A DNA stretch of 35,660 nucleotides from positions 1 through 35,660 of the forward strand of contig NZ_FQZL01000034.1 of NCBI RefSeq assembly GCF_900142005.1. Direction: 5' to 3'. Positions 28,976 to 35,660 of this stretch are shown piece by piece. Position 1 is the stretch's first letter. The number at the start of each line of letters is the position of its first letter. A program made the position numbers and the translations under genes. The notes beneath the pieces are model-generated. The model worked only from the letters and a program-made list of their open reading frames with translations, did no database searches and was not told where the DNA came from. This DNA is from Dethiosulfatibacter aminovorans DSM 17477 (lineage in GTDB: Bacteria; Bacillota; Clostridia; Tissierellales; Dethiosulfatibacteraceae).

Positions 28976-30149
28976 TATCATCCACCGATTCTAAATAGCT
29001 GATTAATTTTTCTTCATCCAGATTATAAAGAAGTTCACCTACATACATTTCATTCAATAATAATTTGATTTTATCGCTTTTTATTAGCCTTCTATTTTTT
29101 ACATTTCCATCAGAAGTTCTCCATAAGAATATTATATTATCCTCATTGAAGTAATCCAGCATAACAGTGCTGTGAGTTGTAACGAAGAATTGTCGTGAAG
29201 TGGTTTTAGACAGTTTTTCAAGTTCTTTCACCAGGTTAGCAGCGATTGCAGTATTAATACCATCTTCAATTTCATCAAGCAAAACAAAACCTAAAGATTT
29301 ATTGATTTCAGCAATAGCAGCGAATCCAATAAGTCTTAATGTTCCATCACTTATCTGAGCCATATCAATATCGACAATTTTATCCTTATATTTTTCTTGT
29401 ATATCCATATAGACCCAACCGGGAGTACCTTTAACATAGGTATTTATATCAGAGGTTGATTTCAAATAATTACTTAGCAATCTAAGAAAGTCTTTTTTTG
29501 AGATAGAATCCATGTTGTGGATGAATGCTGATAATTTCTCTCCACCAGCTCCAATAGAATCAGTATTTCCCCTGCTGTTTTTTCTCATTTTTTCAGTAGA
29601 CATCAATTCAAAAGAATCAGATTCCAAGAAATACTCTTTAAGTTCTACTAATTCAGGGTATTGATTTTTATTGATTTTTGGATCAATTGTTTTAAGAAGC
29701 GATGAGTTAAGATTCAAACTAGGTATTGCTTCATAATCATTTATTTCATTATTAAATCTACGACCGCCATTTGATGAATATGCAAGCAAAACTTTTTGAT
29801 CGCTTTCTCTCGTGAGCTCTTCTCTAATGAACTCAATTAATTGAGTCTTTTTAACTGGATTCACAGTGAATGACCAGATTAAAACATCATTATTTTTAGT
29901 AGCATAGTGTATTTTAAATGTTATGTGTTTTGTTGAAGTCAGTTTTGATCCAATTTCAGATGCCTTCCAGTTTCTATCAGACATGTAAACATCCAAATCT
30001 TTAATTGCAAAATTTTTAATAAAATCAAGGGCTTGGAGTACAGAACTTTTTCCAACACCGTTTTTCCCAATTAGGACATTCATATTTGAAAACTCAATAG
30101 TAAAGTCATTTAATGCTTTGAAATTATCGATATACATTTTTTTAATCAT
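28956..30149 (-). CDS. AAA/ABC-type ATPase of the OLD-like class
   Basis: 397 residues. Begins MIKKMYIDNFKALNDFTIEF, Walker A GKNGVGKS (28-35), signature-like QISDGTLRLIGF (265-276), Walker B FVLLDEIEDG (288-297) and the His switch TTHSTVMLDY (324-333): the layout of AAA15/OLD-type predicted ATPases related to RecF/SMC. ATG 30149 has GGAGG eight bases upstream; a TTG at 30164 overlaps that site and is unlikely. No nuclease domain is fused; the adjacent TOPRIM-like gene would supply it. Low-GC codon use unlike the atp operon suggests acquisition. Confidence 0.85.
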   Translation of the reverse strand: MIKKMYIDNFKALNDFTIEFSNMNVLIGKNGVGKSSVLQALDFIKNFAIKDLDVYMSDRNWKASEIGSKLTSTKHITFKIHYATKNNDVLIWSFTVNPVKKTQLIEFIREELTRESDQKVLLAYSSNGGRRFNNEINDYEAIPSLNLNSSLLKTIDPKINKNQYPELVELKEYFLESDSFELMSTEKMRKNSRGNTDSIGAGGEKLSAFIHNMDSISKKDFLRLLSNYLKSTSDINTYVKGTPGWVYMDIQEKYKDKIVDIDMAQISDGTLRLIGFAAIAEINKSLGFVLLDEIEDGINTAIAANLVKELEKLSKTTSRQFFVTTHSTVMLDYFNEDNIIFLWRTSDGNVKNRRLIKSDKIKLLLNEMYVGELLYNLDEEKLISYLESVDDNEKITN

Positions 30150-30299
30150 ATTGTGTTCCTCCAAACTCTATACTATTTGATACAGTAACCTATAGTTAAC
30201 AGAATTCCAGTATAGAATCCATTATTCTCAAGGGGGTGATTGTTTAATTGAGCGCTTAAGTACTCTATAATTGTATACTAAATGAGTTACAAAATCTAT

Positions 30300-30329
30300 A
30301 AAAAAAAGGATTTCATTTCTGAAATCCTT
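30300..30329 (-). terminator. Terminator after the membrane repeat-protein gene
   Basis: On the minus strand AAGGATTTC, six-base loop, GAAATCCTT, T tract of eight; 28 bases past the stop at 30358. Confidence 0.85.
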
Positions 30330-30357
30330 AGAATTAGTAGGTATTAGCGTAATCAGA

Positions 30358-31497
30358 TCAACATTCAATTTCTGCAATTAGAAAACGTGAATAATAATCA
30401 TTACTGTAGAATCTTAATATCCCATTGGAGAAGTGATATTCCATCATATAGAGTTCATCATTCTCCTCAAGGACACCTTTAGAAAATGGATCACCTAGAT
30501 TTTCTTCAATTTCTTCGAAATAGGCACCTTCCTTGACTCCCATAATCTCCCATGGATATTGAAATAGGACAGCACCAACAACTTTGCTGTCATCATTAAG
30601 TTCATCAAAGATAAATTCGTAGTTGTTTTCATAACGCACAGTGGGCTTATCCTTATAGGTTAGTTCCGAGTAATTTGTACCGAATTCCTTTTTTATCTCG
30701 GAAAGCGTAGAACCAATATAGTTGAAAGAAAGTTTATCATATATTGCTGAATCTGAAGACTGAGCAACGTAGACTTTTTCCTTGCTATCAATTTGCGCTA
30801 CAATTGAAAACAGATTGATACCTTTTAAAGTGATTTTACAATCTTCAAAATCATAGACCATATCATAAGAGATGCCATTCATTCCTTGCTTATTGGGAAC
30901 TCCTAGCGCATCAATAATTGTATCTTTATCCATGTAAGCATGTATACCCTCAAGCTTCCATACATCCCTAAGAATTACGGAACTGACTTTGCTGTCTTTT
31001 GAATTTATATCGAAGAATCCAAACATATAATTTGTATACAAGTCCTTCGTCATTGGATCTTCATTATCGTAGATATTGTCACCGGCATCAAACAAGGTAA
31101 CTCCGTCATCAAAGATTGTTACTTCATCGTTGAATGCGATGTATTCTTTGCCGTCAATATTTTCTATATGATATTCTGTACCGAATTCATCTTCAATCTC
31201 TTTTAATGTGTAGTCAAAGTATTTCAAAGAAATTGATTTTTCAGAATTGGCGTCATTTTCAACATAGACACTTTCGGCAATCGGTGTTGATGGATAGGTA
31301 TCTGAATCGTCATTAGTGAATTTTTCAAATATAGATCCGAAAATGGCTACTGTAACCGCTCCCGTTATGAAGCATGTGAATAGCCAAGACAATGCTATTG
31401 TTTTAAAACCGAAATACATCATTCTAAAATGTTTGTGAATGAATGCAAAAACCAATGATCCTGCTACTAGAGAATAAATGATAAATATTTTGTCCAT
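30358..31497 (-). CDS. Membrane-anchored protein with two related repeats
   Basis: 379 residues: two N-terminal hydrophobic segments (FIIYSLVAGSLVFAFI; TIALSWLFTCFITGAVTVAI) then an acidic, Tyr/Asp-rich outer region. Two related units can be aligned by eye: FDYTLKEIEDEFGTEYHIEN and NYIGSTLSEIKKEFGTNYSE, each followed by a beta-rich stretch and a VILRDVWKLEGI or VLFQYPWEIMGV segment. This resembles DUF4309-like lipoprotein repeats, but there is no lipobox. Starts one base after the mor-like gene stop, so the two form an operon. Role unknown. Confidence 0.7.
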   Translation of the reverse strand: MDKIFIIYSLVAGSLVFAFIHKHFRMMYFGFKTIALSWLFTCFITGAVTVAIFGSIFEKFTNDDSDTYPSTPIAESVYVENDANSEKSISLKYFDYTLKEIEDEFGTEYHIENIDGKEYIAFNDEVTIFDDGVTLFDAGDNIYDNEDPMTKDLYTNYMFGFFDINSKDSKVSSVILRDVWKLEGIHAYMDKDTIIDALGVPNKQGMNGISYDMVYDFEDCKITLKGINLFSIVAQIDSKEKVYVAQSSDSAIYDKLSFNYIGSTLSEIKKEFGTNYSELTYKDKPTVRYENNYEFIFDELNDDSKVVGAVLFQYPWEIMGVKEGAYFEEIEENLGDPFSKGVLEENDELYMMEYHFSNGILRFYSNDYYSRFLIAEIEC

Positions 31498-31498
31498 G

Positions 31499-31753
31499 TT
31501 AATCCCTCCTGATTAGTTCTCTTATCCAGCGTTCTGAATAATTGTATTTTTTTGCTAATTCTCTAAAATTGTTTCCTGTGAATTCGTTCTTGATTTGATT
31601 TACAACATACTCTGTGCTGTAGAAGTGCTTTGGGAAAGTTATTTGAAGACCTCCGAAGTTTTCATGGAATTTGACAGCTACATCCATACTAATATTATCA
31701 GCAATATCTTTGTAAACCCCGTTTAGGTCTTTTGAATTGATTTTCTTATCCAT
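31499..31753 (-). CDS. Mor-family transcriptional regulator
   Basis: 84 residues. The pattern IADNISMDVAVKFHENFGGL then FTGNNFRELAKKYNYSERW matches the Mor/C family (phage Mu middle-operon activator): a dimerisation part followed by a helix-turn-helix. Such small proteins are common on clostridial mobile elements. ATG 31753 follows AAAGGGGG; a TTG at 31771 would overlap that site. Cotranscribed with the membrane repeat protein; an operator-like palindrome overlaps the promoter upstream. Confidence 0.72.
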   Translation of the reverse strand: MDKKINSKDLNGVYKDIADNISMDVAVKFHENFGGLQITFPKHFYSTEYVVNQIKNEFTGNNFRELAKKYNYSERWIRELIRRD

Positions 31754-31775
31754 ATGACCCCCTTTCGACAAGAAT

Positions 31776-31847
31776 TCTACAGGAAATAAAATGATGTATC
31801 TCCTGTAGAGTTCATTGAACTATTCATTGTATAATTCAAATTGTCAA
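31776..31847 (-). promoter_or_regulatory. Promoter and operator-like dyads upstream of the mor-like gene
   Basis: Minus strand: TTGACA (31847-31842), 17-base spacer, AATAGT (31824-31819). A perfect 13-base palindrome AGTTCATTGAACT (31809-31821) overlaps the -10. Just downstream, in the untranslated leader, TCTACAGGA (31776-31784) and TCCTGTAGA (31801-31809) form a 9-base perfect inverted repeat. The -35 lies inside the end of the recombinase gene. Confidence 0.55.
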
Positions 31848-33446
31848 AGAAAATGGCATTAAAATAGAGGACTCTTCATCTGAAGAGTCCTCCTTAAGTA
31901 ATGTTTTTTGAATTGTTTCGTCAAATCGTAATTCAATATTGTTGATTTTCCGATTTGTGTTGACGGTGATTTTGTCAACCACTAGATTGAGTAGTAATTT
32001 TTTTTGCTCCCTGCTTGAGATTTTCAGAACACTGCCAAAATTCTTGAGAAGAGTTTTGACTTTACCAGTTGGTATTTCCTTCGTAGTTTGCTTGTAATTG
32101 ATTTGATTGAGCAAATCCTCTCTCTGTATCTTGATATCTTCATACTCAGATTCAAATGCTTTCAATCTTTTCATCAAGTGAGGCTGATCAATGATTCCAT
32201 CTTCATAAAGCTTGAAAATTCGTTCCTTCCTTTCCGAGTATTGAGATATGTCTTTGTTTATCAACTCAAGTTTGGTCTGTATAGGTTTGACGTTCTTCTT
32301 AACGTAGTCATTTAAATTGTTTATGATGGTTTCCACAAGTCCATCATCTAGGGTGAATTCGTTGAGTTTGCTTAATACGTAATCCTCTGCATATTTGGCA
32401 TTTACAGAGTTAGCATTACATTCTGTCTTGCCGAAATTCTTATACTTTGAACACTGATAATACTTGTAGTATGACTTGTTTCCAGAAGGACCTTTACGCG
32501 GTGCTCTCCCGGCAACCATTGAACTTCCGCAAACAGGACATTTTAGGAGTCCTGTTAACAGGAATGCACCTTTCTTTGGGGTGGTTCGATAACGCTTTTT
32601 GCTGTTGAAGATTGACTGTGCTTTTTCCCAGGTTCTGATATCAATAATAGGGGTATGATTACCATCTGCAAGCACTAGTTCTTGTTCATTACCTTTTCGT
32701 TTGTTCTTAGAGTGATTGACATAGTTGTTGAAACGTATTTTACCGGCATAAGTTGGATTGTTAATTATTGTCCGCACTGAATAAATTGAGAAAGCATTAC
32801 CTTTAACAGTCGTAAAGCCAAGTTCATTTAGCTTAAATGCGATATATTTGAATCCTTTACCATTTATGTACCAGTCAAATATCATCCTGATTATTTTTGC
32901 TTCTTCTTCAATAACAATAATCTCTTTCTTGTTTTGAGATGAGTCTGGGTAGACTGACCTGTAACCCAGCATCAGCCCACCATTGAAACCACCTTCTCTA
33001 GCTTTCTGTTTCATACCATTTTTCACGTTTTCTACGATTGTTTCTCTTTCGAATTCCCCTATTGAGCCCAGCAAGTTGAATAACAACTTGCCGGAAGGAT
33101 TACTGGTATCAAAGGGCTCGGATACAGATCTGAAATCAACACCTATTCTTTCAAACTCTTCGTATATCTTCAAAAGATCCAAATGATTTCTTGAAATTCG
33201 ACTCATCTTCCAGACCATGACCATATCAAATAGTCCTGCTTTTGCATCTTCCATCATCCGCATGAAGGCTTCTCGGTTATCCATACTTTTACCGGAAATT
33301 CCACGATCGATGTATTCTCCGACAATTGTGTAACCAAGTGCTTTAGCAAGGTTTCTTATTGCCTCTAGCTGAGCCTCTATAGAGAAGCCATCTTCAGCCT
33401 GCCCTGTAGTCGAGACTCTAACGTAGGCTACAACACGTTTTATCAT
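31836..33446 (-). CDS. Large serine recombinase (site-specific integrase)
   Basis: 536 residues. Resolvase catalytic domain with nucleophile Ser12 (AYVRVSTTGQ) and arginines in KMSRISRN; E-helix SIGEFERETIVENVKNGM; recombinase domain (YRSVYPDSSQNKKEIIVIEE; INNPTYAGKIRFN); zinc ribbon CPVCGSSM ... CSKYKNFGKTEC; a coiled-coil arm (KLELINKDISQYSERKERIF) and C-terminal tail. Appears intact. Integrates and excises phages or conjugative elements without a host factor, directionality being set by a partner protein. GGAGGA precedes ATG 33446, which overlaps the upstream dead-resolvase gene by four bases. Confidence 0.93.
   Translation of the reverse strand: MIKRVVAYVRVSTTGQAEDGFSIEAQLEAIRNLAKALGYTIVGEYIDRGISGKSMDNREAFMRMMEDAKAGLFDMVMVWKMSRISRNHLDLLKIYEEFERIGVDFRSVSEPFDTSNPSGKLLFNLLGSIGEFERETIVENVKNGMKQKAREGGFNGGLMLGYRSVYPDSSQNKKEIIVIEEEAKIIRMIFDWYINGKGFKYIAFKLNELGFTTVKGNAFSIYSVRTIINNPTYAGKIRFNNYVNHSKNKRKGNEQELVLADGNHTPIIDIRTWEKAQSIFNSKKRYRTTPKKGAFLLTGLLKCPVCGSSMVAGRAPRKGPSGNKSYYKYYQCSKYKNFGKTECNANSVNAKYAEDYVLSKLNEFTLDDGLVETIINNLNDYVKKNVKPIQTKLELINKDISQYSERKERIFKLYEDGIIDQPHLMKRLKAFESEYEDIKIQREDLLNQINYKQTTKEIPTGKVKTLLKNFGSVLKISSREQKKLLLNLVVDKITVNTNRKINNIELRFDETIQKTLLKEDSSDEESSILMPFSLTI
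31867..31892. repeat. Perfect 12-pair hairpin inside the recombinase C-terminal codons
   Basis: GAGGACTCTTCA / TGAAGAGTCCTC separated by two bases, located about ten codons before the recombinase stop. Encodes the acidic DSSDEESS. May slow or end transcription, or reflect an attachment-type dyad. Confidence 0.55.
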
Positions 33447-33868
33447 GAATTATTCCTCCTGGCTATATATTTGATGAATTCTATATAGCATGGCCTACTG
33501 ACTCCGAATCTTAGAATAAAATCATCTGCGACGGTTGTAGGTATGTAGAATCCATGTTCTGTTGTGTGATATTCTAGCATGTCAAAGTCATATTGGGTAA
33601 AAGCTGGATTGCAAACAACGATTATTTCATCTAATAATCCATTCTTTGCATCTTTTATCATTTTAACAAACCCGCTACTAACAATCCGTTCGGTACGTGG
33701 TCTGCTGTTATCAACTATGTCGATATACTCATCAATAATATCCATATTATAACGTTTTGCGATTTTTTCGATAGTTATTATATCAGATAAATACTTAGTG
33801 TTTTTGTTCAAGTCCATATTAATTTCTGTCATTGTGTGTATTCCTATTTTGTATTTATTGTTTTTCAT
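33443..33868 (-). CDS. Catalytically dead resolvase-fold protein
   Basis: 141 residues. The middle aligns by eye with the neighbouring recombinase: DIIDEYID...R...FVKMIKDAKNGLLDEIIVV against TIVGEYID...R...FMRMMEDAKAGLFDMVMVW. The nucleophile is missing (GIHTMTEI where the recombinase has YVRVSTTG) and the KMSRISR arginine motif is replaced by NPAFTQYD. The protein stops after the catalytic-domain fold, with no recombinase or zinc domain. GGAGG precedes ATG 33868, and its TGA overlaps the recombinase ATG. A regulator or partner subunit of the recombinase is plausible (inference). Confidence 0.75.
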   Translation of the reverse strand: MKNNKYKIGIHTMTEINMDLNKNTKYLSDIITIEKIAKRYNMDIIDEYIDIVDNSRPRTERIVSSGFVKMIKDAKNGLLDEIIVVCNPAFTQYDFDMLEYHTTEHGFYIPTTVADDFILRFGVSRPCYIEFIKYIARRNNS

Positions 33869-33869
33869 T

Positions 33870-34022
33870 TTAATTATCCTCCGAATTTTGTTCTATTTTA
33901 TTGAAATTGCTTATTATTATCTCTATAATCAAGTCTGTTAAAGCTGAGTCCACCTGAGTGCCCCCAGCTATTATTGTGTTTTGTGGCTTGGAAGCCAGAG
34001 TTTCCAACGGTTGATTGTTCAT
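33870..34022 (-). CDS. Small 50-residue protein of the recombinase operon
   Basis: ATG 34022 to TAA at 33870, preceded by GCAGGGGGACA, a good ribosome binding site at seven to eight bases. The peptide begins MNNQPLETLASKPQNTIIAG and ends NFNKIEQNSEDN; the middle has an amphipathic DSALTDLIIEIIISNF stretch. It fills the gap exactly: 15 bases after the primase-like stop and one base before the dead-resolvase start, whose ribosome binding site lies inside it. No family recognised. Such small genes next to serine integrases are sometimes directionality factors, but nothing in the sequence proves that. Confidence 0.6.
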   Translation of the reverse strand: MNNQPLETLASKPQNTIIAGGTQVDSALTDLIIEIIISNFNKIEQNSEDN

Positions 34023-34037
34023 TGTCCCCCTGCCCCC

Positions 34038-35030
34038 TTAAAATTCAAGTAGTAAGTCATTTAGTTTATTCTTATCTATGACTAGATATCGTTTACGTCC
34101 AACACCTGGAAATGATTTTTTGACGGTTCGTTTATTACCATCCTTCTCTATTAATCCAAGTGCATCAAGGGCCATATGAGATTTGTTTTTTGAAGCAGAG
34201 TACTTTCTGCCTTGATCCTTATAGAACTTAACAACTTCGCCAAGTACTAAATCAGGATATAAGAAATAGTGGGTATCAGTTTCCCAGCCATATCTCTCCA
34301 TGTTGTTATCATCTGATTTCGACAATGATATGTAGTGAGAAGATATCAATTCGTCCACTGCTTTAGCATAAAGTAGTCCAGGTTCATCAGAGTAGATATC
34401 ATAAGTCATTTCGGTGACAAGTTCCAATAAGCTTTTAGATGCATCATTACATTCATTAATTCTTTCCTTTTTGTTAATTGCATTTATGTAGCATCCATAT
34501 TCCTGAAATATCTCAAATGATACAAGTAGCAGGATATATGAATCAAGTAGTCTTCCGTGTTTAAAATTATTTCTATATTCTTTTCTGTAGCTATTGACTC
34601 TTTCCTTGATTTCCTTGACATAGGTCTCATAGTTTTCAGAAATATACTTAAGGAAGGCATATATAAAGGTCGAAAAGTGTTTGGGTCTATCCTGACAATA
34701 TGATAAAGTTTCTAGGTCTACACTTGTTTTGTCAAGATATAGATGCAAGCACCTCGAGCGGCTGGAAGTACTTCCATGTGTGTCTTCAGCTGAGACCAAA
34801 CAAACTCCATTAGGTTTATATTCTTTCTGTTTCTCCATCTTGGAAGTCATTCTTGCATTTGATATATTGTCTCCAAAAAGTCTTATCATATGATCTGCAG
34901 ATAGAAATAAGTTGCGTCGTTCGATACTTGATGATGCAGGAAAGAAATCATCTATTATTATTACCGAGTCTTTGTACTCAGAAGCCTTGACTGTATAAAT
35001 AAATATACAAATTTTTTCAAAAATCGTTTT
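34038..35030 (-). pseudogene. N-terminally truncated primase/helicase-like gene
   Basis: An ATG at 34889 gives 283 residues, but the frame is open upstream to a TAG at 35033 and encodes matching sequence without a start codon (SEYKDSVIIIDDFFPASSSI). DDFFP, NLFLSADHMIRLFGDN and PNGVCLVSAEDTHGSTSSRS resemble the C-terminal part of DUF927/primase-helicase proteins of phages and conjugative elements; the Walker region and primase domain are missing. The last third has a winged-helix look (GRKYSASKNKSHMALDALGL). Probably a relic whose 5' part was removed when the element boundary formed near 35020; a residual shorter product from 34889 is possible. Confidence 0.6.
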
Positions 35031-35049
35031 CTAGCAAACGGTTTTTTTT
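35019..35049 (+). terminator. Orphan plus-strand terminator at the element boundary
   Basis: AAAAATCGTTT (35019-35029) / AAACGGTTTTT (35036-35046) around a six-base loop (one G-T pair), with an eight-T run to 35049. No plus-strand gene precedes it, because the neighbouring gene reads the other way. Confidence 0.65.
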
Positions 35050-35123
35050 ATTATTATCTTTTATAATATTAATAAGACAAGACATAGTTTATAAAAGTTT
35101 AAATTTATTTGGGGGATGAATAA

Positions 35124-35660
35124 ATGGCTAATCAAAATATTAAAGACCTTGTAGAAAAATATTATGACCAAGTTGTAGAGTTAAGACATTATTTTCATAT
35201 GTATCCTGAGCTTGCTTTTGAAGAAGTGAAGACAGCAAGAAGAGTAGCGGATACTTTAAGAAATCATGGTATAGAAGTAAAAGAAGGGATAGCTAAAACT
35301 GGAGTTGTTGGGCTAATAAAAGGTGGTAAACCGGGACCAACGGTTTTACTAAGAGCAGATATGGATGCTTTAAGATTAAATGAAGAGGCAAATTTATCTT
35401 ATAAATCAAAGGTGCCAGGGGTAATGCACGCATGCGCTCATGATGGCCATACTGCAGGTTTGTTAGGAACAGCTATGATTCTTAATGAAATAAAAGAACA
35501 AATTTCTGGAAACATTAAAGTTCTATTTCAACCCGCTGAAGAAGACGCTGGAGGTGCACTCCCTATGATAGAGGAAGGCGTTTTAGAAAATCCAAAGGTA
35601 GATGCAGCTTTTGGTATTCATCTCATGGGAACTGTGAATGAAGGAGTGATTCAATTAAAA
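35124..35660 (+). CDS. M20 family amidohydrolase, N-terminal part (runs off window)
   Basis: 179 codons, open to the edge. Signatures of M20D metallo-amidohydrolases (hippurate hydrolase, N-acyl amino acid or IAA-conjugate amidohydrolase): ELRHYFHMYPELAFEE, VLLRADMDAL, the metal site MHACAHDGHTA, and FQPAEEDAGGA. GGGGG at 35111-35115 precedes ATG 35124; the ATG at 35116 is out of frame. Removes an acyl group from an amino acid in the cytoplasm. Codon use is much more AT-rich than the atp operon. A TATAAT at 35062-35067 may be its -10, but I see no good -35. Confidence 0.9.
   Translation, partial: MANQNIKDLVEKYYDQVVELRHYFHMYPELAFEEVKTARRVADTLRNHGIEVKEGIAKTGVVGLIKGGKPGPTVLLRADMDALRLNEEANLSYKSKVPGVMHACAHDGHTAGLLGTAMILNEIKEQISGNIKVLFQPAEEDAGGALPMIEEGVLENPKVDAAFGIHLMGTVNEGVIQLK

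Noticed and set aside
27690..35060. Direct repeats marking both ends of the mobile region
   Set aside because: Comparing the two flanks by eye gave only matches of five or six bases, which is not evidence for attachment sites.

Overview
The window looks like chromosome of an anaerobic, low-to-moderate GC Firmicute (Clostridia or Tissierellia type). Pointers are the strong AGGAGG ribosome binding sites, the gene order tsaC-ywlE-rpiB-comEB-tagO-mnaA leading toward an ATP synthase operon (a classic Firmicutes neighbourhood), and an F-type ATP synthase whose c subunits carry the full Na+-binding signature. I cannot name the genus from the sequence alone.

Layout. 1-290: end of an insertion sequence with the start of its transposase. 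360-4091: tightly packed housekeeping operon (tRNA threonylcarbamoylation, arginine/tyrosine phosphatase, RpiB, dCMP deaminase, TagO/WecA). 4112-4480: cluster of palindromic, probably structured repeats with covarying stems. 4539-5651: UDP-GlcNAc 2-epimerase. 5708-11794: a self-contained regulatory and catabolic cassette, made of a Cache/PAS sensor kinase, a sigma-54 response regulator, a recognisable -24/-12 promoter, a class III CoA-transferase and a MadL/MadM malonate:Na+ symporter. 11835-12594: long leader with a 110-bp promoter-bearing tandem duplication. 12595-20284: complete ATP synthase operon atpZ-I-B-E1-E2-F-H-A-G-D-C, with one duplicated (four-helix) c subunit and one ordinary c subunit, as in the hybrid rotor of Acetobacterium woodii. 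20487-21860: PIN-PhoH protein.

From 22050 to 35030 every gene reads on the minus strand. First comes a three-gene operon (two membrane TPR proteins and a secreted coiled-coil protein) with a good promoter, which I could not assign to a known system. From about 27700 the DNA is AT-richer and mobile-element-like: a decayed ATPase gene, an OLD-like ATPase/TOPRIM pair (probable phage defence), a membrane-anchored repeat protein, a Mor-type regulator with an operator-like palindrome, and an operon of a truncated primase/helicase-like gene, a 50-codon small gene, a catalytically dead resolvase-fold protein and a large serine recombinase. The element seems to end near 35020, where the primase-like gene loses its N-terminus next to an orphan plus-strand terminator. 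A plus-strand M20 amidohydrolase then runs off the window.

How it works together (inference): malonate or a similar dicarboxylate is sensed outside the cell, taken up with Na+, and activated to a CoA thioester, while the Na+ gradient is exchanged for ATP by the neighbouring Na+-type synthase. The most unusual items are the duplicated c subunit with complementary loss of ligands in its two hairpins, the dead-resolvase/recombinase pair, the structured repeat cluster, the uncharacterised TPR/secreted-protein operon, and the phosphatase with a coiled-coil insert.
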